IMG/VR virus record: IMGVR_UViG_3300017987_000192
Location: 1-37,372 of that record
Strand: one strand, 5' to 3'
Origin: a virus
DNA length: 37,372 bases
Shown here: positions 23,762 to 32,937 of the stretch, piece after piece
How the letters are laid out: each line of letters opens with the position of its first letter
Numbering within the stretch: the stretch's first letter is position 1
Translations under genes and position numbers: made by a program
The notes under the pieces: model-generated
What the model was told of the DNA's origin: nothing
Databases searched by the model: none
Seen by the model: only the letters and a program-made list of their open reading frames with translations

Positions 23762-24163
23762 TCAGCGTTCGTCGTCGGGGATGTGCGTCGGCAGCGGAGG
23801 ATCACCTCCGCGACTCTCTGCCCGCAGCATGTTCTCAACTGCTCTCGCGAGGATGTCCTCGACCGGCCGGCCGCGGGCGCGCATATAAGCGATGCCGCTG
23901 TCCCAGGTCTGCTGCAAGGTCTCGTCGTCGATCGTGAACTCGGTGTCGGCGTCCGCCACGGCGGCCTGATGTACGGTCGTCGTCGCAACGACCGGCGTCG
24001 CGACCACCAGCGATCCAATCGCGCACCCAACCGTCGCGGTGTACCGGACGGGGGTCCGAACCCAGTGCTCGAAGAACTCCTTGATCTGCTTGGCGGCCGA
24101 GTTGTCCTCGCAGAAATCCTGACGCCACGGCGGCGCGTCTCTCCAGAAGTAGTCTCGCATCAT
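23762..24163 (-). CDS. Hypothetical protein with one membrane segment
   Basis: The 133-residue protein is not recognised. A hydrophobic stretch at residues 41-63 (YTATVGCAIGSLVVATPVVA and on) should span the membrane once. The N-terminal part is charged (RDYFWRDAPPWRQDF), and the C-terminal part is acidic and helical (DDETLQQTWDSGIAYMRARG). The start overlaps the upstream stop (ATGA), so it is co-translated with the 24160-24819 protein, suggesting they act together. It lies in a lower-GC accessory block between repressor and Fic gene, so a lysogenic, host-changing or phage-exclusion role is plausible. Confidence 0.65.
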   Translation of the reverse strand: MMRDYFWRDAPPWRQDFCEDNSAAKQIKEFFEHWVRTPVRYTATVGCAIGSLVVATPVVATTTVHQAAVADADTEFTIDDETLQQTWDSGIAYMRARGRPVEDILARAVENMLRAESRGGDPPLPTHIPDDER

Positions 24164-24819
24164 TGGTTCCTCCCGGACGCGTCGGTGTCCTGGGTGAGCT
24201 CGAGCATCCTGAGAAACAGGTGATACATCAGGGACGTGGACATGGATACCTGCACTCTTCCCGTGACCAGATCAACGTTCTGTCCACGTCGTAACTGCTG
24301 AAAATCGTTCGCAGAAAGGTAGTAGAAGCGAGCTTCCGCGCTCTGCTCAGAGAACGCGAACAGCACGAGATGCGCGGTCTCCACCTGGGTCCGCTGAGAG
24401 GGCGGTTCAAAGGGATGAAGAACCGCCTTGACGTCATCCTTGTTCTCGCTGCCGGCGATCTCCCTCAAGTAGTACCCGTGCAGGATATCGTAGAACGAGA
24501 TTTCGCCATCCCCACCGGGAGTCGAGGAGTTCGCCCGCAGGGTCCGGTTCAGGTGCGATGCCGAGATGTCGATCAGGAGCGCCGCCAGGATCTTGTCGTC
24601 CCCGTACATCCCCTGGCCGAAACAGAGCTGGACCGTAGGCCCGCGGCGTTCCGCCCACGCGTGGGTCGCGGTCATCGACCACTGCGGCGCCGCAAGCATC
24701 GCCGGATTGATGTCGACGGCCTCGCCGCCGGCCGCAACACTGACCCCCGCGGGCAGCTTCGCGGGGAGGTTCATCCGCTGCGTCTGCGCGGCAGGTGGCT
24801 TCTTGGGTTTCTTCGTCAT
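24160..24819 (-). CDS. Hypothetical accessory protein, lower-GC moron
   Basis: The 219-residue protein is not recognised. It opens with a Lys/Pro-rich MTKKPKKPPAAQ tail. It has a middle part with QWSMTATHAWAERRG and QLCFGQGMYGDDKILAALL, and a C-terminal VQVSMSTSLMYHLFLRMLEL helix. No signal or membrane segment is seen. Hand counts over 24241-24360 give about 53 % GC, against about 67 % at 28141-28200, so this gene has a different base composition from the phage core and was probably acquired later. It is coupled to the membrane protein that follows. Confidence 0.65.
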   Translation of the reverse strand: MTKKPKKPPAAQTQRMNLPAKLPAGVSVAAGGEAVDINPAMLAAPQWSMTATHAWAERRGPTVQLCFGQGMYGDDKILAALLIDISASHLNRTLRANSSTPGGDGEISFYDILHGYYLREIAGSENKDDVKAVLHPFEPPSQRTQVETAHLVLFAFSEQSAEARFYYLSANDFQQLRRGQNVDLVTGRVQVSMSTSLMYHLFLRMLELTQDTDASGRNQ

Positions 24820-24949
24820 CGTCTTCTACTGAATCGTAGCCTGGGGCCCGAGCTCGACAAAGGCAAGATGCCTGTCCGCTCCCCCTGCAACGCCTCCAGG
24901 CCGGAGTAGCATAGCAGATACCGACAGTATGTTAGCCATAGTTGTACGC

Positions 24950-24970
24950 CTGTGAGGTCCAGTCTCACAG
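24950..24970 (-). terminator. Perfect 7-bp hairpin at the end of an accessory gene
   Basis: CTGTGAG (24950-24956) and CTCACAG (24964-24970) form an inverted repeat with a 7-base loop that covers the stop codon of the gene at 24965-25447. No T-run follows. It may be a weak terminator or an operator. The next 130 bases are AT-richer than the surroundings and may hold a promoter for the gene at 24160-24819. Confidence 0.35.
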
Positions 24971-25447
24971 CTTCTGCGCCTCCACGGCCTCTATGTCTAT
25001 CACCGCAAAAAGCGCAGCTGAGTGGCAGTCCGGGATAGATCCAGGCGGAGCCTCGTCGTGCAGCTGATTCATGAAGAACATCACCGTCAGACGCGGGTTG
25101 TCGACGGACAGGCCCTTGTCCTCGACCATCTTCCCGGCGGCCTCGACCTGGAGAGCGATGTCCCGCCTGGACTCGGGGCACTTCTGCTCGAGCAGGTCGA
25201 GCGATGAACGGTAGGCGACGAGGTTCTCGGGCGACACATACGAGCTCCCGGCGTCGTGCATCGCCAGGGTCTCCTCGTACAGACGAGTCGGCGTAGTCTC
25301 CGTGTTCGGGGGCGGCGGCGGCTTCTCGGTGCACACCTGCCAAAAAAGGCCGCTGCAGCACAGGATCACGAGACCACCGAGGAACAGCTGGCCAGCGCTG
25401 TACTTGCGGCGCTTTGGCTCTGCCGGTTGTTGTGCGGGTTCGTCCAT
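24965..25447 (-). CDS. Hypothetical inner-membrane-anchored protein
   Basis: The 160-residue protein has a Pro/Lys N-terminus (EPKRRKYSAG), a membrane segment at residues 19-39 (QLFLGGLVILCCSGLFWQVC) and a poly-Pro linker (EKPPPPPN). A mainly helical, probably periplasmic, domain follows. Two Cys in that domain (in KCPESRR and PDCHSAA) could form a disulfide. The type II membrane layout is clear; the family is not known. It lies 20 bases after the repressor stop and so is probably transcribed with it in the lysogen. A superinfection-exclusion role is possible. Confidence 0.65.
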   Translation of the reverse strand: MDEPAQQPAEPKRRKYSAGQLFLGGLVILCCSGLFWQVCTEKPPPPPNTETTPTRLYEETLAMHDAGSSYVSPENLVAYRSSLDLLEQKCPESRRDIALQVEAAGKMVEDKGLSVDNPRLTVMFFMNQLHDEAPPGSIPDCHSAALFAVIDIEAVEAQKL

Positions 25448-25467
25448 CTTCGTTTCTTCCCCGAGAT

Positions 25468-26469
25468 CTACTTCTCCCGCCGCTTCTTCGCACCCGCTGC
25501 AGCTCTCTGCAACCGGCCGATCCCGTCGGCTTCGTCGGAGCCGTCGGGGCGCAAGATGTTCAGCAGGAACTCGACCATCATCAGGCCGCGGGCATCGCCG
25601 CGCTCGGCCAGGTCGACGATCGCGGACATGATCCGCGGCACCCGCATCGGGGCGGTCGTGTCGCCGTAGCTGGCCGGGTCGATGTCGGCCCGCTGGAGCA
25701 GGTAGTCCCAGAGGTCGTCGACCATCCCCAGCCGGAAGGTCCGCAGCTGCAACTCGAGGTGCCGCAGGGCCTCGTCGAAGGGGAGACCCTCGGGCGGAGG
25801 GGACACCGTCCCGAGGGCCTCCTGGGCAGGAACCCGCTCCCGCCCTTCTCCGGCGGCTGCCGCCGCTCGTCTCTTCACCTCGAGCAGGACGATCGGGACG
25901 TCGGCCCAGTCGAGGTCGTACCCGGGACCGCTGGCTTGGCCTACGTCATAGTCGAGCCCCAAATGGAACTCCCGCTTGCGCCAGCGGTCCTCGAGCTCGT
26001 CGGCCTGCTCGGGCGTCATCGACGCGGCGAGCTGCTCGATGAGCCGCAGCTTGTGCAGCTCCTCCTCGACCGTCTTGCGGGAGACGACGGTCTCCCAGGC
26101 GGACGGCTCCCGGCTCGGCGCGGAGGCTGCGCCGTACGGAATCCACAGGCGTTCATGTAGCCGAGGCGCATCTTGTTTGTCTGTGCTGTCGATTTTTCCA
26201 GACGTCTGGAAAAACTGTGAGTCTTGCCTAACGGGCTCGACGGTCGATCGACCCGGTTCTCCAGTGAGCAGTTCTGATACGTCTATTCCGAGTTCGGCCA
26301 TCCCAGCGAGCATCTTCATCGACGGCTTGCTTCGACCGTTCTCCACATCAGACATGAAACCTGTGCTCAAGCCTAGCTTGCCCGCGAACTCCTTCGACGT
26401 GTTGTAGCCCAGCGCGACTCGCGCAATGCGTATCCGGTCTCCGACTGCTTTTCGGTCCGGCTCGTTCAT
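25468..26469 (-). CDS. Lysogeny repressor with N-terminal HTH (phage c-type regulator)
   Basis: The 333-residue protein begins with an XRE-type helix-turn-helix at residues about 8-60: RIRIARVALGYNTSKEFAGK, then LGLSTGFMSDVENGRSKPSM. The remaining 270 residues include a basic/acidic central part and a C-terminal helical domain. I see no S24 (LexA-type) Ser-Lys signature, so self-cleavage by RecA is not expected from sequence. It faces the early operon across the TACGTA boxes, one of which touches its own start codon (no space). It probably represses the early promoter and itself. No clear ribosome site precedes the ATG. Confidence 0.8.
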   Translation of the reverse strand: MNEPDRKAVGDRIRIARVALGYNTSKEFAGKLGLSTGFMSDVENGRSKPSMKMLAGMAELGIDVSELLTGEPGRSTVEPVRQDSQFFQTSGKIDSTDKQDAPRLHERLWIPYGAASAPSREPSAWETVVSRKTVEEELHKLRLIEQLAASMTPEQADELEDRWRKREFHLGLDYDVGQASGPGYDLDWADVPIVLLEVKRRAAAAAGEGRERVPAQEALGTVSPPPEGLPFDEALRHLELQLRTFRLGMVDDLWDYLLQRADIDPASYGDTTAPMRVPRIMSAIVDLAERGDARGLMMVEFLLNILRPDGSDEADGIGRLQRAAAGAKKRREK

Positions 26470-26559
26470 TACGTATTTTCCAGTTGCGAACGTCCCACTA
26501 CGTACCCTAGACTATTCGTGTCGCCTGACACACGGCAATGAAAAACGCCCGGCTACGTA
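26470..26559. repeat. TACGTA palindrome triplet
   Basis: Three copies of a 6-base perfect palindrome occur within 90 bases, with start-to-start distances of 29 and 55. Chance occurrence of three in 90 bases is unlikely for a GC-rich genome, so they are probably protein-binding sites. Confidence 0.6.
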
Positions 26560-26560
26560 C
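26470..26560. promoter_or_regulatory. Divergent switch region with three TACGTA operators
   Basis: The palindrome TACGTA occurs at 26470-26475, 26499-26504 and 26554-26559. The last two extend to CTACGTAC. The first lies directly against the repressor ATG (26469), and the third is one base from the ATG of the Ner-like gene (26561). Neither start has a good ribosome site. The AT-richer stretch between (TAGACTATT, 26507-26515) may contain the promoters. Binding by the repressor or the Ner-like protein is inferred. Confidence 0.65.
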
Positions 26561-26821
26561 ATGACGTCTCGCGAAATCCGATCCCAGATGGTCCTGAGTG
26601 GCGTAACGGTCGCCGGTCTCGGTCGTGACCTGGGCGTCAGCCGGAACCTCGTTTCCGAGGTCGTTCACCAACGCCGCACGAACCCCCGCGTCCGCCGTGC
26701 CGTCGCGCACGCGATCCACCGTTCGTATCTCGAGGTCTGGGGGGAACCCGATCCCGACCAGCCCGCCGAGGTTGCCCACGCGAACTCTACCACGCCCCCG
26801 GAGGAATCCCATGGGAACTAG
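26561..26821 (+). CDS. Small HTH DNA-binding protein, Ner-like early regulator
   Basis: The ATG at 26561 gives 86 residues. The N-terminus MTSREIRSQMVLSGVTVAGL and the following GRDLGVSRNLVSEVVHQRRT form a helix-turn-helix (residues about 12-45), as in Mu Ner and lambda Cro-type proteins; Mu Ner is 75 residues. It is the first early gene, opposite the repressor, as Ner is in Mu. It probably shuts down the early promoter after the start of lytic growth. An upstream longer frame from 26426 would overlap the operators and is rejected. Its stop overlaps the start of the next gene. Confidence 0.75.
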   Translation: MTSREIRSQMVLSGVTVAGLGRDLGVSRNLVSEVVHQRRTNPRVRRAVAHAIHRSYLEVWGEPDPDQPAEVAHANSTTPPEESHGN

Positions 26822-27182
26822 CCCCCGCTTCAAGATCACCGTCGACGGGATCCACCCGATCTCCAACTGCAACGCCGTGTTCGACACCTTCCACTCGGTG
26901 TTCGGCGTCGAGGGGGCCTTCAGCCGCATCCGCGACGACGCCGGCCGCCTCGGCCTGGTCTACGACAGGGGCGACGTCAAGCTGACCGAGTCGCCCTTCT
27001 TCGGCCTGGACCCGAAGACCGGCGGCTTCCGGTTCCGGGCCGCCCTGGAGTTCACGCGGGAGCACGTGTGCCAGGCCGACACCTGGCTCGAGCTCCTGCG
27101 CTCCGAGGTGATCGACCTGACGGTCGTCGCCCACGGCACGACCCTCCCTTCCCACAACCCCGAGACGACTGCGTCCGCGTAG
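26811..27182 (+). CDS. Hypothetical early protein
   Basis: The 123-residue protein begins MGTSPRFKITVDGIHPISNC. It has no membrane segment and no motif I recognise. The pattern mixes short strands and helices (VYDRGDVKLTESPFFG, FRFRAALEFTREHVCQADTW). The start overlaps the Ner-like stop by 11 bases, and GGAGG lies eight bases upstream, so the two are co-translated. Its place between the Ner-like and winged-helix genes suggests an early regulatory or host-takeover role. Confidence 0.7.
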   Translation: MGTSPRFKITVDGIHPISNCNAVFDTFHSVFGVEGAFSRIRDDAGRLGLVYDRGDVKLTESPFFGLDPKTGGFRFRAALEFTREHVCQADTWLELLRSEVIDLTVVAHGTTLPSHNPETTASA

Positions 27183-27194
27183 GAGACCGCCACG

Positions 27195-27512
27195 ATGGCC
27201 CAGGCACCGAAGACCACCCGCAACACCGTCCGGCTGCAGACGCTGATGATGAGCGCCTCGCGCACCGGAAAGCTCTCATGGAGCGTGCGCGAGCTGGCCG
27301 AGGAGCTCGACCTCGCCCGGCACCAGGTCCGCTCGATCCTGCTGGCGATGGAGGAGGTTGGCGGCGCCCAGCCGCTGCCGAGCTCCAGCGGCCGCAAGGA
27401 GGAGTGGGTCCTCGGCGAGCCGTTCCTGATCGCGGCCCGCCGGTACGACGCCGTCCTCACCGACCACATCCACGAGCTGCAGAACCGGCTCGAGCACATC
27501 CGCAACAGCTGA
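27195..27512 (+). CDS. Winged-helix DNA-binding protein
   Basis: The 105-residue protein has a typical winged-helix start: TVRLQTLMMSASRTGKLSWS, VRELAEELDLARHQVRSILL (about 30-49), then a wing with GRKEEWVLGEPFL. A C-terminal helix (TDHIHELQNRLEHI) may dimerise. GGAGA precedes the ATG. It lies in the early operon just before the DUF3102 and transposase genes. It may be an early transcription regulator or the activator of the late operon (the role of Mor/C in Mu), although it does not look like Mor/C. Confidence 0.7.
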   Translation: MAQAPKTTRNTVRLQTLMMSASRTGKLSWSVRELAEELDLARHQVRSILLAMEEVGGAQPLPSSSGRKEEWVLGEPFLIAARRYDAVLTDHIHELQNRLEHIRNS

Positions 27513-27525
27513 AGGAGCGCAGACG

Positions 27526-28611
27526 ATGACGCAGACCCCAGATGACCAGCCGACCGCCGGCGATCTCCTCGCCGCTGCCCGCAATCGGGCCAAGACCGAC
27601 CCGACCGTGCGCCTGCTGCAGTTCTGTTCCGATGGCAGGAAGTTCGACCTGCCGACGATCAACCTTGAGGTCCGGGACTACGAGACCCGGATCGCGCAGG
27701 ACTTCATCGAGATCGGCAAGCGGCTGGTCTGGGTCCGCCAGGAGCTCGGCCACGGTGGCTTCGTCCGCTGGCTCGACACCAACGTCCGGATGGGCCGAGC
27801 GACGGCCTACAACGCGATGAAGGTCGTCGAGGCGCTCGCCGACCGACCGAGCCTGCAGCCGATCAGCCGGCTCGGGGTCTCGAAGGCTCTGGAGCTGATC
27901 GGTCTGCCCGACGCCGACCTCGAGGAGTTCGAGGAGAAGGGGACGCTGCTCGAGCGCGGCCTGGACGACGTCGACCGGATGTCGGTGCGGGAGCTGCGCG
28001 ACGAGGTCCGCCGGCGGAAGAAGAAGGTCGAGAAGCTCGAGGAGGAGGTCGGCAAGAAGACCGACGAGCTCGCCGGCCGCGACCGCCGGATTCAGGAGCT
28101 AGAGTACGGGCGGTTCAAGGACCCGCTGCGGGTCGTCCGCAAGATCCAGGCGCTCGAGCACAAGCACGTCCAGGCCTGGGCGCAGACGCTGGCCTACCTC
28201 GACGAGCTCGACCTGGACCAGTACCCGGCCGACGTCCGGGTCGCCGTCTCGCGGCTGTTCGACAACGTCGCCCGCACCGCCAACCTCCACCGCATCAACT
28301 GGATCGACGGGGCGCCCGAGGACGCCCGGGCCGCTCACGCCCGCGTGGTCACCACCGAAGCCGAGGAGCCGATGCCGGACCGGGCCGGCCTCGTGACGGA
28401 CTTCCTCGTGTTCGCCGACGAGCCGGTCAACGCCGAGGAGCTGCTCGCGATCATCCAGGAGAAGCTGAACGACCAGTGGGACGGCACCGCCGAGGAGCTG
28501 CAGGAGGGGATCGACATCCTGGTGCGGCTGCGGGGCGTCGACGAGATCATCAACCCCGAAACCGGTGAGGTCCGCTACCAGCTGTCCGAGACCGCGAACG
28601 ACGTCTTCTGA
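27526..28611 (+). CDS. DUF3102-type early protein with coiled coil
   Basis: The 361-residue protein has a DUF3102 segment at residues about 50-125: AQDFIEIGKRLVWVRQELGH, then GGFVRWLDTNVRMGRATAYN, with the family pattern I-x-I-G-x-x-L-x-x-x-K/R ... W-x-x-W-L. The family occurs in plasmids and phages and looks like a ParB-type DNA-binding unit. A charged coiled coil (RRRKKKVEKLEEEVGKKTDE, about 163-182) follows, then a helical C-terminal domain. AAGGAG lies before the ATG. Its place upstream of the transposase suggests a role in transposition, DNA partition or regulation. The function of DUF3102 is not known. Confidence 0.75.
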   Translation: MTQTPDDQPTAGDLLAAARNRAKTDPTVRLLQFCSDGRKFDLPTINLEVRDYETRIAQDFIEIGKRLVWVRQELGHGGFVRWLDTNVRMGRATAYNAMKVVEALADRPSLQPISRLGVSKALELIGLPDADLEEFEEKGTLLERGLDDVDRMSVRELRDEVRRRKKKVEKLEEEVGKKTDELAGRDRRIQELEYGRFKDPLRVVRKIQALEHKHVQAWAQTLAYLDELDLDQYPADVRVAVSRLFDNVARTANLHRINWIDGAPEDARAAHARVVTTEAEEPMPDRAGLVTDFLVFADEPVNAEELLAIIQEKLNDQWDGTAEELQEGIDILVRLRGVDEIINPETGEVRYQLSETANDVF

Positions 28612-28621
28612 GGGGGCGATC

Positions 28622-30313
28622 GTGGCGGTACCAGCAGATGCGATTCGGGACCTGGTGGACGAGCTGAGGGCTGCGCCGGCCGCTCGTCATCGGGAGCTGA
28701 GGCAGCGGTCGGCGACGCGCTGGGGGGTGTCCGAGCGGACGGTGTACCGGCTCACCCAGGCGGCGATGGGTCGCCAGCGGCAGACGCGGTCGGACGCCGG
28801 CCAGCGGGTACTGAGCGCGGCCGTCGTCGCGCAAGCGGCGACGATGCTGGCCCGCACGAAGACCAAGAAGGAGAAGATCGTCGGTACGCTGCCGGTGATC
28901 CTCGACACGCTCGAGCGTCGCGGCCTGGTCGAGCCGGGAGCGGTGTCGCCAGCGACGCTGGGCCGCTGCCTGCGCGAGTACCGGCTGAGCCGGCGCCAGC
29001 AGAAGGCTCCCAGCGCGTCGATCCAGCGGATCTCGCGCCACCCGAACCACGTGCACCTGGTCGACGCGTCGATCTGCCTGACGTGGTACCTGCGCGAGGA
29101 CGGCCGGATCGTTCGCACGCCGGACGTCGAGCGGCGGTTCTATGCGGGCAAGCCGCACGAGTTCGCCAAGCTGCGCCAGATCCTGTACCGCTACATCCTC
29201 GTCGACCACTGCACGAACGCCTTCTTCGCCCACTACTACTACAGCTCGGGGGAGCGCGCCGAGGACCTGATCGACTTCTTGCTGCGGGCCTGGTCGGACA
29301 AGGCCGAGCCGCTGCAGTACCCGTTCCGCGGGGTGCCGCTCGTGCTCGCCGCCGACCAGGGCCCGGGGATGAAGGCCCAGACCACCCGCAACCTGCTCGC
29401 GAACCTCGACGTCGAGATCGACCTGCACATGCCCGGCGTCGCCCGGGCGTCCGGCGCTGTCGAGAACATGATGGGCACGTGGGAGCGGTGGTTCGAGGCG
29501 CGGCTGCTGCTGTCCCGGCCGATGGAGAGCCTCGGGGCGCTCAACGACCTGGCGCACGCGTACGCCATGTCCATCAACGCCCACCCCCGCTACAAGGTCG
29601 GCCGCCACGGGATGACCCGGCGCGACGCCTGGGTCGGCTGGATGCGGGACGAGTACCTGCGCACCTGCCCCGATCACGACACCTTCTGGATGCTCGCCCA
29701 CCGCGACGCGATGGAGCGCACCGTCGACAACCGCGGGCGGATCTCGGTGGCGCTGCCGGGCGCCGGCAAGACGGCGTTCGAGCTGCGCGGCGTCGTCCAC
29801 GTCGGCGAGAAGGTGTCCGTCCGGCTGCACCCGTACCAGGAGCGGACGGTTCGCGTCTGGAACGCCGACGGCGAGGAGCTCGAGGCAATCCGCCTCGAGG
29901 CGAACGAGCACGGCTTCCTCGTCGGCGGCCGGGTCGGCGGCTTCGCCGGCGAGGACTACGACCGCCACCGCGACCAGGAGGTCGACCGCGTCCGCCGCGC
30001 CGCGGCCGAGGAGTCCGAGCGCCTGACGCACGACGAGGCCTTCGGCGATCCGGTGAAGGAGACCCCGCCGATCCCGATGATCGGCGCCCCGTTGACGGGC
30101 CGGCCGGCGCTGTCCGAGCGCGCCCGGCTCGAGCGGGTGACCTACACCCAGGTCGAGGCGCTGCGCCGCGTCCGCGACGCCGTCAACCGACCCCTGACCC
30201 GCGACGAGTACGCCCACGTCACTGCCGCCTTCGACGGCGAGGTGATCGACGGCGACGAGCTCGACCGCCTGATCGAGGAGCTGCCCGCCCTGGCGCAGTC
30301 CGGGACGGCGTGA
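28622..30313 (+). CDS. DDE transposase, MuA-like
   Basis: Starting at GTG 28622 (GGGGG just upstream), the protein has 563 residues. Mu A has 663. An N-terminal HTH (SATRWGVSERTVYRLTQAAM) binds DNA. The catalytic RNase H-like core has D148 (LVDASI), D245 (AADQGPG) and E281 (SGAVENMMG), a DD35E spacing. A C-terminal beta-barrel resembling the Mu transposase C-terminal domain follows (VSVRLHPYQERTVRVWNADG). It integrates and replicates the phage by strand transfer, acting on the end repeats, together with the ATPase encoded next. The Mu N-terminal enhancer-binding domain is apparently reduced. The gap to the upstream stop is ten bases. Confidence 0.93.
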   Translation: MAVPADAIRDLVDELRAAPAARHRELRQRSATRWGVSERTVYRLTQAAMGRQRQTRSDAGQRVLSAAVVAQAATMLARTKTKKEKIVGTLPVILDTLERRGLVEPGAVSPATLGRCLREYRLSRRQQKAPSASIQRISRHPNHVHLVDASICLTWYLREDGRIVRTPDVERRFYAGKPHEFAKLRQILYRYILVDHCTNAFFAHYYYSSGERAEDLIDFLLRAWSDKAEPLQYPFRGVPLVLAADQGPGMKAQTTRNLLANLDVEIDLHMPGVARASGAVENMMGTWERWFEARLLLSRPMESLGALNDLAHAYAMSINAHPRYKVGRHGMTRRDAWVGWMRDEYLRTCPDHDTFWMLAHRDAMERTVDNRGRISVALPGAGKTAFELRGVVHVGEKVSVRLHPYQERTVRVWNADGEELEAIRLEANEHGFLVGGRVGGFAGEDYDRHRDQEVDRVRRAAAEESERLTHDEAFGDPVKETPPIPMIGAPLTGRPALSERARLERVTYTQVEALRRVRDAVNRPLTRDEYAHVTAAFDGEVIDGDELDRLIEELPALAQSGTA

Positions 30314-30323
30314 GGAGGAGACG

Positions 30324-31517
<1,194 letters not shown>

Positions 31518-31538
31518 GCCCGGAGAAAGGACCGCCCC

Positions 31539-32015
31539 ATGCCCCGCAAGACCGCCACGATGGACGAGATGATGTCGCAGCTGGCCGACCAGGACGTCCA
31601 GCTCGACCTGCTGCGCACCAACGCCGACGCCGAGATCAACCGGATCAAGGACCGGCTGAAGGACGACTCGGCCGAGCTGCTCAAGGAGAGCCGGAAGCTC
31701 CGCGGCCGCATCACCCGCAAGGCCAAGACCGCATTCGAGAAGAAGGGCACTGCTCGCCACGAGACTCCCTTCGGCCGCGTCACCGTCACACGCAACCCGC
31801 CCAAGCTCCACGTTCAGGACGAGCAGCTGACGCTGAAGCTGCTGCACACCGGCGGCCGCAAGGACCTGATCCGGACCTACGAGGAGCCGGACAAGGAGCG
31901 GATGGCCGGCGAGACCGACGACGAGCTGCAGAAGTACGGCGTCGAGCGGCGGCAGTCGGTGTCGGTCCGCATCGACATCGAGCGCGTCGAGCCGGACGAG
32001 GGGGGCTCGCCGTGA
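31539..32015 (+). CDS. Gam-like host-nuclease inhibitor
   Basis: The 158-residue protein has the Gam plan: an N-terminal helical part (residues 5-70, with LRTNADAEINRIKDRLKDDS), then a beta part with TPFGRVTVTRNPPKLHVQDE, in which the F/V-G-x-V-x-x-R-x-x-P motif parallels the Mu Gam 'GDVSWRVRPPSV' segment. LHTGGRKDLIRTYEEPDKER matches the Mu 'LQRFIRTKQEINKEA' part. Mu Gam has 174 residues and binds DNA ends to block exonucleases, like Ku. The order transposase - B - Gam is as in Mu. The ribosome site AGAAAGGA is present. Confidence 0.85.
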   Translation: MPRKTATMDEMMSQLADQDVQLDLLRTNADAEINRIKDRLKDDSAELLKESRKLRGRITRKAKTAFEKKGTARHETPFGRVTVTRNPPKLHVQDEQLTLKLLHTGGRKDLIRTYEEPDKERMAGETDDELQKYGVERRQSVSVRIDIERVEPDEGGSP

Positions 32016-32278
32016 ACCGCGTCCGTGGAACCCGCTGCGACTGCGGTCAGCCGGCGCTGAAGACCGGCCGCTGCCGCTCGTGCGCGGCGAAGCTCGCCAA
32101 CGTCACCCGCAAGCGCCAGGAGTTCGAGGCGGCGCTGCATGCGTTGCGCGAGGCCGAGAAGACCGAGGCGGACAAGTACGAGGCGATCTTCACCGCCCAG
32201 CAGGAGTACGACGCCGCCCGGACCGCCACGCGCCAGGCGTCGAGGCGCCTCGAGCTCGCTGCGGGGGCCCTGACGTGA
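32012..32278 (+). CDS. Small protein with Cys-rich N-terminus and coiled coil
   Basis: The 88-residue protein starts at GTG 32012, overlapping the Gam-like stop (GTGA). Its first 25 residues hold CDCGQPALKTGRCRSC, a possible zinc ribbon (C-x-C ... C-x-x-C). From about residue 30 to 88 it is a charged helix (KRQEFEAALHALREAEKTEA). It is unlike any Mu protein I know. The short spacing and overlaps on both sides point to a role linked to Gam and GemA-like neighbours. A zinc-stabilised dimeric nucleic-acid-binding protein is a reasonable guess. Confidence 0.6.
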   Translation: MNRVRGTRCDCGQPALKTGRCRSCAAKLANVTRKRQEFEAALHALREAEKTEADKYEAIFTAQQEYDAARTATRQASRRLELAAGALT

Positions 32279-32937
32279 GCAACGCCGCGACGAGCTCCTG
32301 GACGGCGACGATGCGCCGGGTCTGGGCGATGGCCGGACAGCTGGCGAAGGCGTCCGGCGTGGACAAGCGCGAGCTCGTCTACGACTGGACCCGCGAGCGG
32401 TTCGGCAAGGACAGCCTCCGCACCCTGAGCGGCCGCGAGCTGTCGATGCTGCAGAGCTGGCTCGAGGACCAGGTCGCCGGCCTGTCGCAGGCGCGGAAGC
32501 GGAAGGGCCCCGATCCCCGCGTCGCCGGCGACGAGTACTGCAAGGAGGCCGAGCCCCGGCCGAAGGCGCACGAGGGCATCACCCGCGAGCAGTCCAAGGC
32601 CCTGGACGACCTGCGCCGCAGCCTCGGCTGGTCGCTGCGGCGCTACCGCGGCTTCTGCGAGCGGCAGATCGGCCGGAGCTGGCCGCAGACCAAGCGTCAG
32701 GCCGTCGCCGTCCACGAGGGGCTCGAGGCGATGCTGCGGCGGGACTGGCCGTTGCAGCGGATCTGGGACGTCGCGACCGACCTGCTCGAACACCACCGCG
32801 ACGAGCTCACCCCCTGGGAACGCCGCTTCCTTTTCGACATGCGCGCCCGCATCCGGGACGACCAGGTCCTGGGGTTCGGGAAGCTGATCAAGGTCCAGGA
32901 GATCCACCGCAAGCGAGGACAGAACCGTGACGAGTAG
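32275..32937 (+). CDS. GemA/Mu gp16-like regulatory protein
   Basis: Starting with GTG 32275 (GTGA overlap), the protein has 220 residues. The N-terminal part (MRRVWAMAGQLAKASGVDKR, YDWTRERFGKDSLRTLSGRE, LSMLQSWLEDQV) follows the DUF1018/gp16 pattern of two helix pairs with a K/R-x-S-L-x-x-L-S-x-x-E-L core. Mu GemA (gp16) affects host gene expression and DNA supercoiling. The second part (EQSKALDDLRRSLGWSLRRY to about residue 150) is another helical repeat. It lies in the Mu-like order after Gam. The family match is moderate. Confidence 0.65.
   Translation: MSNAATSSWTATMRRVWAMAGQLAKASGVDKRELVYDWTRERFGKDSLRTLSGRELSMLQSWLEDQVAGLSQARKRKGPDPRVAGDEYCKEAEPRPKAHEGITREQSKALDDLRRSLGWSLRRYRGFCERQIGRSWPQTKRQAVAVHEGLEAMLRRDWPLQRIWDVATDLLEHHRDELTPWERRFLFDMRARIRDDQVLGFGKLIKVQEIHRKRGQNRDE

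Noticed and set aside
26426-26560. Upstream extension of the Ner-like gene to 26426
   Set aside because: It would read through the TACGTA operators and the repressor start. The HTH begins after 26561, and the ATG there gives the usual Ner size.
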